A stretch of 64,000 nt of DNA, from the NCBI GenBank assembly GCA_021495925.1, contig JAKEKT010000095.1, forward strand, positions 1 through 64,000. Direction: 5' to 3'. A program made the position numbers and the translations under genes. The stretch comes from Diplodia intermedia (taxonomy: Eukaryota > Ascomycota > Dothideomycetes > Botryosphaeriales > Botryosphaeriaceae). Shown piece after piece: positions 55,036 through 64,000 of the stretch (its first letter is position 1; each line of letters begins with the position of its first letter). Under the pieces are notes generated by a model. It was given only the letters and a program-made list of their open reading frames with translations. It searched no databases and was not told the DNA's origin.

Positions 55036-58000
55036 GTGGGGGCGACGGTTGGCTATGCGGTTTTCGGTTTTCATGTTTCCTTCTCTTATGTCGTTCTCTC
55101 CTCTATTGCTGCACAACTGGTCTCTACGTATTCTGTAGGTACCACTTATCCACATGGCTTATGATTGGCTACTCGGCATGGCTTAGGGCGGTGTGCCCGC
55201 GCGCATTGCATGCGTTGACCGGTCGAGACGGTGCCGTCCGTGGTCTCCCTCGGGCGGCCGCGTTTGACAGCAGGAGCGAGTCGCCGGGTGGGGCCCGCGT
55301 TCGGGACGGGTCGGTAGGTTGCCTGCCCTACTGCCGACAACTGACAAGCCTGCCGTAGCACCGTAGTCTCATCAGCTCTCTTGCCTCTGCCGATCCGCCA
55401 TCACCGCCGCCTCCTTAGTTTATCTCGTTCCAATCAAACACTGTTGCCGGCCAGTCGCATCCCTCCCTCCATCCCTCCCTCCTGCTCTGCCCGCTGTCGC
55501 CGCCCGCGCGGTGGCGGCGGCGAGCGGGCGGCGGCGCGTGCGCGGGCGCGGGTGCGGGCTGTCTCGTCCCGGAAGACGGCAAACGGTCGTGTCACTTCAC
55601 ATCACTTACCACTTTCTGCGGACGGACCGAAAGGCAACTTCCATTCGGATCTTCAACAATCTCATTCGCACCCATACTCCATCCGGAGACCTCTCCGCGA
55701 CCGAACCAATGCTTTGCATGAAAAGCACACGGCAGCAGGGATGGGTCGCACCACACGCGCCGCCACTTGCGCCTTGTCTGGGTGTGGGGTTGGTTGCCGC
55801 CATTTAGGAACCGTGGGCCGCCGCCGCGCCGGGTGACGGACGCGGCAAAGCGCCAGATTGATGGATGCGGGAGTGCAGAGTGAGGCGGACCGTCGAATCA
55901 GCTCGGCGGTCGCAATTTTCGTGATTCGCGAAAGGGGGTGGACGATGGGATGGGCGAGGTGCAGCCTGTGGTGCTGCCGTGGGTTGGCTCTTCTTGCGTG
56001 ACGAAAAGTCGGGGCCGGCCAGACACAAGGCGAATGGCATGGCCGGAGGGAGCTTTGCGGCTGCATGCAAGAGCAGGACGGGGCAGCAAACTACTGCTCG
56101 GCACTCTGCACAGCGCCGCGTTTGCTGGACTTCGAGCGGCTTGGTTGGTGCCAGCTGCAACACCTCGCACAAGGCTCGACAAGCCACCGCGCCAACACCA
56201 AGCTCTACATGCCTTGGCTTCTTCTTCTGCTTGCCCCTGCCTGGACCGGAGCTTTGGGAGGCCTACAATCCAATTGCGGCTCCTTGGCCCGCGTCCGCCC
56301 TGACCGAATGTGCGAGCTCCGTCTGCTCCCAGATAGGCGGGAGCACGTCCAATCGAACAACCCAGCCATCCGCACGCCTTCCTCGCATCAAGAACTCGAT
56401 GTCGTCTTCGATCCTGATTTCCCTGCATGATTTTCAGCTAAGCCCAGGCCAAGCCATTGTCCGACAAACCAGCCCAGCCGGCGCCTTCCACTCCACACCG
56501 AGATTCAACCACGGCGATCTACCCTTTCCTCTGCCTTGCCCACCATATCACGCCCCATCTCTTGACGAAACCCACATGACGCCGGAGGAAAACCAACAAG
56601 CACAGCCACAGGACGCCCTTCCCGCGGCCAAACCGATGCCTAGCCACGATGAAGAGAAAAGCCCTCGTAGCAATGCCCGCAATTGGCAAACGCATTACAG
56701 CTCCGACCATATCTCGCTCTCGCTAGCCTAGACGAGAAAGAGTATAGGCCCTCGACACCCCGGCAAATTTCCTTTCTCTTGCGACACACCCGGCGCTTAT
56801 CGTCTAGCGCCGTCCTCCAATTCGCCCTCTTCCCGCGACACGCCGCGGCGCCCTGGCACTGGACCCTCACCGACGCTACTCCAGACCTCCACTTCAGTTT
56901 CAAGAGAAATCCCTCGCGCTGAAAGATGGTCTCCAGACGCGAGGGAAGAGGGCTCTGTGGAGGGAGGAGTATAGTTGGTGGAGATGATCCTAACCCCAAC
57001 GTGTAGCCAACCCCGTGCCCACCACGAACCCGTAGTGGTAAGAGGACGAACAGCCGAGCCTGCGTTGCTTGCTCGACCCTTGGCGTTGACGTCTTGCCGT
57101 CAGCCCTTTCACCTTTTCTGGTTGTTGCTTGTATCCGAACCGTCGGCTTCGCCGGGGCACTAACGTCGAGTGGTGGCTGAGTGATTGTGGCTTTTGGAAC
57201 GTTTGACGTGTGGGCTGCAGGCTGACAGTGATGAAGAAAGCATAGTCCGGATGATCCGAAGTGGCGGCGGAATGAGGCTTCTCAATTCACAGCACGGTAC
57301 GGACGTAGATGAGAAGAGTGTGAAGGTCCCGCCGCCGCCACCTCGGAACAAGAACGAGAATAATGAGGCGTTTGACGTTATGGTCCTCTCTTCTTTCCTC
57401 TTTTGGAGAGAAGGATGGAAGCCGTTGCTCCGGTTTTTCCCTCCGTCTTCACGGGCCGTCGGTTCGTAGCCTCTTTCTCTCTAGCTCACTTGCACCTCGG
57501 AGAGGGGGGACGGGGGACTGGGCTTCGGCCGGGTGATGATGATGCGCGAAGTCAAGCATCAGAAGATCCATGCGGCTGGAGAAAGCATCGACAAAGAAGA
57601 TCCACAACCCAGCAGCTTGGGATCGGGGCGCTACGTACGATCCTGGCGGAAGACCCTTTTTCCCCAACTCCTTCGAATTCCTCTACTTACCATTCGTTGG
57701 ATGTCGGGAGGGAAGAGCATCCGTTTCGAGGAGCGGCCGTGGCGTTTCTCGGTCTTCGACCCGCCGCCTCAACGCCGTTCTCGCCGCCCCTGGTGTTGCG
57801 ACAACCCTCCAATCCTTCGCGCCGCGACGTGGGGGGGCAAGGCAAGGGCGTGGCTGGACGAAAGTAAGCCGCCGCACGGCGGGGATGATGATCTGCGCAA
57901 CAGAGGACGAGGCGTCGTGGCTAGTAGGGCGCAGAGCAAGGCGGGAACGAGCAATCGGAAAGGATTCCACCCGCGCCTCGCGCCGTTGTTGGTCCGTTTC

Positions 58001-60758
58001 GCTGACCGCTTTTGCTACGTGCGCATGTGAGTTGCTAGTTAGTAGCAGCAGTAGTAGTAGAGGCAGGCAAATCTTGGTTATGCTGGCTGCGCCGCCAGCA
58101 GCGCGGCGCGCGATATGCCCACGCCTCCTTCCGGCTAACCATGTTCACTCTTCGGTTGGGGCTGGTGGGAGGGAGCGTTGTTTTTTTTTTTTTCTTCTTC
58201 CCCCTTCCCACTTGACCACATGCAAGCCCCCCTACCAGATCGACGTACGATTTATGGTTTTGGACGAGGGTTGGTGGAAGCTGGCGGAGCAACCTCCGTC
58301 AACAGCAAGCCAGCCCTGCGTACGTGGTATGGGCTTTTTGGTCGTTGCTTTCGTCGGATGCCCCTTCCCGACGACAAGGGATAGCGTACCTATGTATGCA
58401 TCCAGCCAGGTTGCTGATCTCGGATGGAGATCTGATGAGTGACGAGAAGCTCGTCGTATACCGACGGCAGATCCATGGGATTTCCGGGCGTATCACGGAT
58501 GATCGTGTCTGAAGCTGGCGATGCCCGTTCAGCAGCCGCCGCCGCCGCCGCCTCCGCCGCTTGCTATGCGGCCTTTCGGCTTCTCCCCGTCCTGCTGCAG
58601 GCAGTTTTTCTTTGCGGGAGCAAACGGAGCCGACCGAAGGGCCGGCTGCGGCGGTTGGCACTATTACCAAAGGCGGTAGTCTGATGCAGTAGGCAGAGCG
58701 GAAGCGCCATGGCGTCACCTCCGCATCCGTTCGGCGGGGCCTATGCATGACAGTTGAAAAAGAAAAGAGAGCCGATGACTACCAACCACTGCTGCTGCGC
58801 CCGCGGCTATGAAATCCGCTCGACATCAAGACCCCCCGGCGCGCGTTAGAGAGCGAAAAGGTGCCGGCGGCGTGCCGAAGGGGAAACCAAGCGGGCCGGG
58901 GAATTTGGGAAACAGCGTCTTCCGCTCCGCCTGAGTGGCAAGAGTAGTAGTAGTAGGGAAGGCAGAAGGGCTCGCAAACGCCTCCGTTGCTACTACCGCG
59001 TCCACATACGCCGCTCACCGGCGAAAGTAGCAATCACCTTCGCCCCGACGGTCCCCTAGCCCACACACGCGCCCACCCGAGCACTTCAAGCCTCACTTAC
59101 GACGCTTTGCATGCATGGCCGTTTTGCACCATGATTTACGTGCGAAACGTCCCGGGAACAAGGCTGGTGGGACGATTGATGATGAAGCCCGGCGCCGATG
59201 ACATGATCTTTGCATTATTCTCCTCCGCGCAGGAACGAAGGCCGCCGACGGACGCGCGACGCGCGCGCGCGCGCACATGTCCACAACAGCCGAAAGGCAA
59301 GCCACCATCCGTCGATGTTCGGATTTAACGTCTCGAGAAAAAACACAAATTGTAGATATCAAAGCGCCCCGAGACGGGGGCAGCAGCAAGTGGGCAAGAA
59401 AAAAAAAATTAGAGAGGAATGGAAGCCAACACGGACCACCACCTCATGACCTGGGCCTAGACAACCCAGACCCTGCTGGGCCGCCGAACAAGAAATCCCC
59501 TACCTACCTACCCCCCCACGGCAGTTGTTCGGCATCCTTTCCGCTGTAAAAACTACGGAGTCAGGGTCACACTTCTGTGTATGTCCCTGCTCTCTGGCTG
59601 GTCGTAGCATGGACCATGTCTCTCCTTGTCTCTCTCTCTCTCTCTCGAGCCGCGCTTGGCTCGCTTCGCCCGGACGGGCTGGTTGGCTTTTTTTTTATTT
59701 TTTTTTTCTCGACGGGAACGGCTGCATGCGTAGCTTTCGGGCATGCAGACCCATTGCGTTAGCCGCCGGCGCCTTGTCGTTCGTCAACCTGGTAGCGGCT
59801 GCGCATGTGTGTTGCATTCATATTGTGTAGCTCTCCGGGAACCACTGGGCGGCGGTCATGCGCCGACGAGGGCCCGTGTGTCAGAAAAGAATGAAAAGTG
59901 AAGCGGAGTGGTGACTGACGACGGGGCGCCGGAGCGGCCAGGAAGAATAGGGGGGCGGTGCGGATGTTTTGGTGCGGTGGAGGTAGAGCTGATGTGCGCT
60001 TGGGTTCAGGGATCTTGCGGGGAAGCGAGGAAGGGAGCAGGGAGAGCGCGCGCGGAGCGGACGGGAGATTGGCGGAGCGGAGATTTGCTTTTTTTTCTTT
60101 CCCTCTCGCATGCTGAACAGAGGAAACCTAGGGGCATCGGAAAAGTGAAGCGAGACACATCCCGTGCTGATGGCCAGAACACGAGCTCAGGGAGCTGGGG
60201 CAAGCGAGAGGCGGAGCGTCGAGACACCAATCGCAACCCCAACCTGTGCTTTGTTTGGTCTTTCAATTTATTGATTTGGTATCTAGTGTATCGAGCATGA
60301 GCTTTATTTAGGAGCTTTCTGTGTAAGCTATGGTGTTGTGGTGGATTGGCGAGGCGGGGTATGAGTAGGTGCTGAGCCGGTGCTCGTCTTGGTCGCCTCA
60401 ATGGTTGAATACATGGAAGCGGAAATCCTCACGGCCCTCCTATTTAGTTGAACATGAGTATGGTCACCCGGAGTGAAAACAAAGACTATGCAAAACAAAC
60501 AGGAGAGCCATCTCCAACCCGTTTGGAACCCGAACTCCCCCCATGGCGAACACCAGGGGAAAGCCCTCCACTTTGTATGAAACTGAGCAACCCCTCCTCG
60601 TGGCAAAAAAAAAAAAGGAAAGCTCGTGGCGGACCAAACCCTGACGAAAGTGTTTTACGCCTGGACGCCCTGCAGGTAAAAGCAATTGAAGAAGACACAT
60701 CCAAACTCGTGCTCGCATCTCTGATGACTTTTGCGATCATTACAACATCAAGGACATA
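55036..60758. other. Long stretch without a recognisable gene
   Basis: About 5.7 kb between the ends of the P1B-ATPase and kinase genes. Several frames of 150-290 codons stay open because the DNA is GC-rich, but their products are rich in Arg, Pro and Ser and match no family. Simple-sequence tracts are many: T-runs near 58180, 59690 and 60090, CT repeats near 59634, GCGCGC near 59260, TAG/AGT repeats near 58050 and 58945, and A-runs near 59400 and 60610. It could hold non-coding transcripts or rapidly evolving small genes. Confidence 0.45.
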
Positions 60759-62734
60759 TCATCCTTGGCTGATGATGACCCTGGCACCTTCCTTTCCCAG
60801 CACACCCTTCTCTTTCGCCTTGGGGCTCCTGTCTCTGCCCTTCTTCCGACTCAGAAATCCGAGCATGCCCGTCGGCTTTTGCGCGTTGGGATCATTAATG
60901 TCCGGCTTCGGTGTGATCATAGACGAGCTCTGGTTAGCCATTTCCGACCAGCTGCCAGTTTCGCTGAGCACCACCTGGACGCCCCCGCCCATGCTGGTGC
61001 TGCGCGTACTGCCCCGTTGCCGATTGATCGGCCTGCTGAAGGATACTGGCAACGTGGGATCAGTCGTGGGGTCGAACGTGTCTTGCGGCTGACCCGGGTG
61101 GCTGGTGGCGAGATTGGCCGCAGGAATCGGGGGTGAGCCGTTCGGCGACTGGGTCGTGGACCGAGACTGAGTAAGGTGCCGGGGATGGTGGCCAGGGTTA
61201 GTGGTAGTGGGTGTTAGTTGGCTCCCGTCCTCGCAGGCCCTCGAGGACTTGGGGCGTGGCCATTCTGCAGACGACTGTTGCGTTTCAGTCGGCGTGCCCC
61301 CTTCCGGGTTGACAACTGGGGCGCGCTCCGGAGCAACAGTCGTGTAGTTGAACGGTTCGAATAGAGTTTCAATCATCTTGTGCAGCTCCTCGGCACGGAT
61401 CTCAGCCTCTGATGCATCTTCCTTCAGAGCCTCACGAGGCTTTTGTCTCCGTGCCCGTGCTTCGAGCGGCGCCTCCTCCAACAACAACTCCTCCAAATCA
61501 TATGTGGCGTCGAAGTTCGTCTTGTCGCTCGACGGGGTGAAAACGGGTTCGATTTCTTTGTGTTCGAGGGCGTAGAAGTCAAGGGGGCGGAAGAAGGGGT
61601 TGTCGGTGAAGGACTCAAAGCTGATGGCCCCGATTCTCTTCGACCTGTTCTTTTCGAGCAGCGAGCTGATGGCGTGCAGGCACGGCATAGAGACAGGCGG
61701 GCTGGTGACAGGGTAAGGTACCTCGGCTTTCTGGATCTTCGCCGAGAGTTCGTCGTGCGAGCGAGCTTCAAAGGGCCGCTTCAGAGATTTAGCAAATTTC
61801 AAAAAGCCCCAACTACCCAGGAGGGGCGTACCTTGTTGTAGATGCATTCGTAGAACAGCACCCCCAAAGACCACCAATCAACTTCACACGAATAACCCTT
61901 GCCCTCGTAAACCTCGGGGGCAAGGTAGGCCAGGGTACCCGACTTGCTCGTCAGCGGTTTCTGGGGCGTGAAATCGGAAGCAACGTTCTATCCTGTTAGC
62001 AAAGACGGGCGGCGCAGCAATGGCAAGGCAGCAACTTACAAAGTCGGCCAAATGTACATGTCCCTCGCCGTCAAGCAACACATTGTCGGGCTTGACGTCT
62101 CTGTGCACGATGCCCTGTCTGTGGATATAGCGGAGAGCACAGCCTAGCTCGGCGATCCAGAAGCGGACGGCATCCTCGGTGAAGGTTTTGCGCGAGATGT
62201 GGAAGCGCAGGTCGCCGCCATTCATTAAATCTACTACAATGTACCTGGGGGGCCGGGGTCAGCACGGCGGGCAGCAGACGGGGGCGGGAGGACGCACAGG
62301 TACTCAATGTCCTGGAAGCTGTATCTCAGGTTGCAAAGGAAGGGGTGGTTGAGATGCTCCAGCATGCGGCGCTCTCGAATGATGTTGCGCACGCTCTCAG
62401 ACCGCACAACTGTTACACGGCGTCAGCGTCAGCATGGGGGAGGTCTAGCGCGGGTCGAGGGATTGGCCCACCTTCATCTTTGCGTATGTACTTCAACGCA
62501 AACGTCAAGCCGGTGTCCTTGCGCTCGACAATGCGGACCTTGCCGAAAGCGCCCTTGCCGACGACGCGAAGCAGACGGAAATGGTTGAGGTTGACTGGCC
62601 GGGTCAGCAGGACTGGCGGTGGGAGGGCAGGCGGCCAGCAGCGCGCTCTGGCGGAGGCGGGGTGCGGCGCCTGTGTCTGTCGGGGACGCACCTTCGTCGG
62701 TAAAGACTACCGGCTTCCCGTTCGAATTGCCCAT
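60759..62734 (-). CDS. AGC-group protein kinase, YANK/STK32 family
   Basis: Reverse-strand exons 62734-62692, 62594-62472, 62409-62298, 62244-62040, 61987-61832 and 61778-60759 give 552 residues. The start MGNSNGK is a good N-myristoylation signal, so membrane attachment is likely. Kinase motifs: VGKGAFGKV (26-34), Lys49 in FALKY, VVDLMNGGDLRFH, HRDVKPDN (140-147), ADFN in place of the usual DFG (Asp160), GTLAYLAPE and DWWSLGV. The DFN variant and the sequence FDATYDLEELLLEE after the kinase domain are typical of the YANK family. A long Ser/Thr/Pro-rich tail (about 190 residues) follows, ending with a basic segment (FLSRKKGRDRSPKAKEKG). Function and substrates of this fungal group are not known to me. 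Confidence 0.93.
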
Positions 62735-63698
62735 TGAGACGGCGTAGGCGAGGGAATCATCCGCGTCGGGGCGCGTGGTGCATCAGCGGCGGGCGAGGGC
62801 CGAGGGGGCAGTCGTCGTCGCTTGGGCCGGCGAGGGAGAGGCAGCGCGCGAGGGAGCGAGCGATGGGTCGGAGCGGGCGACAGCGGGAGGCGCGACGTTT
62901 GTAGGGTGAGGGCTGGGTGCGAGAGTGAAACGGGCGCGGTGGCCTGCAGGAGGGCGGAGGGCGTATGGCCAAAAGACGGCCCTAGTGTTGTAGAGAGGGC
63001 GCTCTATGTACGGTTAGGAGGCAGACGCAGGGGGCAGCTCTGGCCAGCGCGCGATGGTCGCAGCCGCGGCGCCGCTCCAGCAGCGCTGCCCTGCGCGTGT
63101 ATATCTCCGATCGCGCGCGACTGCGGATCTGCAGCGCGTAATAAGGGCGAGACGCCGCGTGAAGATTCGGGGCCGCACCGCTGCGCTCGCCCCCGCCAGC
63201 CCAGCACCGCCTGCACAGCACAGCGCCCGCCGCCCCAGCAGCCAGCAGCCCGCAGCCCGCAGCCCGCAGCAGCGCTCTCCACGCGTGGCCCTGAAACCGC
63301 TCGCCCGCGCGAGCCGGGCGTCAGCTGCGTGCCTCTGCCTCAGTCCGTGCTGGCCAATCTCCACGCCTTCCACTCTTCCAGAAGCAACGCCCGCCGATCC
63401 GCCAGCACCAAACCGTCTCGCTGCAGCCCGGCGACGCCACTCACCTGCAGGAGCCGCACCGTCCCACCAGCTGTGCCGCATCCGCATCTCGCGGCCGACG
63501 CGACGAGCTGCCAAGGGCCCACCCGTCCACGCTCCGCCCGCCGCAGGGCTGAGTGCAATCGTCTCATCTCGTGGCGCCGCGTCCACGGCCGATCTGGCCG
63601 CTGGGGACCACCGCCTGTCCGGTCGCCCTCCGCCGGCGGAGCTCCGCTCCTCCAGACGCCCTCTGCGCGCCCCTGGTGCCTCTGCCGCGGTGCCAGCC
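62735..63698. promoter_or_regulatory. GC-rich upstream region of the kinase gene
   Basis: Very GC-rich. A forward frame of 376 codons (62822-63952) and several reverse frames are open, but the products are Arg/Ala-rich with no domain, as expected of non-coding GC-rich DNA. It probably carries the kinase promoter and leader. Confidence 0.5.
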
Positions 63699-64000
63699 AT
63701 GTCATCTGTCGCCCTTCGGTCCTTCACCTCCGAGCCCCTAAACGAGCAGGTGGATCTTCCGCCATGTGCTGGGCCCGGGAGCCCGGGAACAGGAGGCTCA
63801 TCATACGCACTCGCCCACTACCACGCGTCGCTTATGTCGGTCGCCCACGATCCTTCCGCCCTCGTCACGCGAGACCGTGTCTCTGTGTTTCATTCGCGCG
63901 CCAATACGAGATCTGCCGGCCGGCGAACCCTGGGGCTGGGTGCGCCAAATAAAAGAGCGCGTCCAATGCACCCGCTGCTTTGTTTTTTCTTCTGGAAGTC
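63699..64000 (+). CDS. Possible 5' part of a gene running off the window
   Basis: An ATG at 63699 opens a frame that stays open for 100 codons to the window edge (start MSSVALRSFTSEPLNEQ). No domain is seen. The composition after the first 20 residues (many Arg, Ala, Pro) is also compatible with chance. Confidence 0.15.
   Translation, partial: MSSVALRSFTSEPLNEQVDLPPCAGPGSPGTGGSSYALAHYHASLMSVAHDPSALVTRDRVSVFHSRANTRSAGRRTLGLGAPNKRARPMHPLLCFFFWK

Noticed and set aside
55979..56731. Forward frame of 250 codons between the ATPase and kinase genes
   Set aside because: No domain, no splice-supported partner and a composition like the surrounding non-coding DNA. Not enough to call a gene.
57570..58442. 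Forward frame of 290 codons in the 5.7-kb gene-free region
   Set aside because: It crosses a T-run coding poly-Phe, overlaps other equally open frames and has no recognisable motif.
62822..63952. Forward open frame of 376 codons upstream of the kinase gene
   Set aside because: Arg/Ala-rich product without any domain, overlapping equally long frames on the other strand. GC-rich DNA lacks stops by chance.

Overview
This window is nuclear DNA of a filamentous ascomycete (Pezizomycotina). The evidence is GC-rich coding sequence, genes split by short introns of about 45-70 bases with GT..AG ends, a Yap1-type bZIP factor carrying both cysteine-rich redox domains, a full-size PDR-type ABC transporter, an ATP-type PEP carboxykinase and a carboxypeptidase S1-type protease. 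A Dothideomycete seems most likely to me, but that is only an impression. All gene models below were built by hand from splice sites and conserved protein motifs. Family calls come from recognised motifs, not from database searches.

Left part (1-10.8 kb): a secreted serine carboxypeptidase, the remnant of a HET-domain gene, a Git3/cAMP-receptor-like GPCR, an orphan reverse-strand ORF that looks 5'-truncated, and a fusion of a fumarylacetoacetate-hydrolase domain with an alpha/beta-hydrolase domain. Next (11-20 kb) comes a divergent pair of mitochondrial-type genes (ICP55 peptidase and SIRT5-type sirtuin), then Yap1 divergent from the Tudor-domain splicing factor SPF30. A gene-poor stretch (19.9-23.5 kb) holds decayed copies of two spliceosomal Sm genes, SmB and SmF.

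Middle (23.5-46 kb): PDR-type ABC transporter, PEP carboxykinase, PAN2 deadenylase, secreted M28 aminopeptidase, a small cysteine-rich protein candidate, an unidentified membrane protein, and a WW/FF-domain splicing-type protein that shares a 240-bp promoter with proteasome subunit alpha-3.

Right part (47-64 kb): RAD4/XPC DNA-repair protein with tandem repeats in its tail, a Pca1-like P1B-type heavy-metal ATPase, a 5.7-kb stretch without a recognisable gene, and a YANK/STK32-type protein kinase with an N-myristoylation signal. The window ends in GC-rich DNA upstream of that kinase.

Most genes are housekeeping or stress genes and no biosynthetic cluster is visible. The least ordinary items are the FAH-hydrolase fusion, the Sm gene relics, the intron placed inside the Yap1 redox domain, and the RAD4 repeat tail. 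I found no convincing tRNA, rRNA, CRISPR array or intact transposon.
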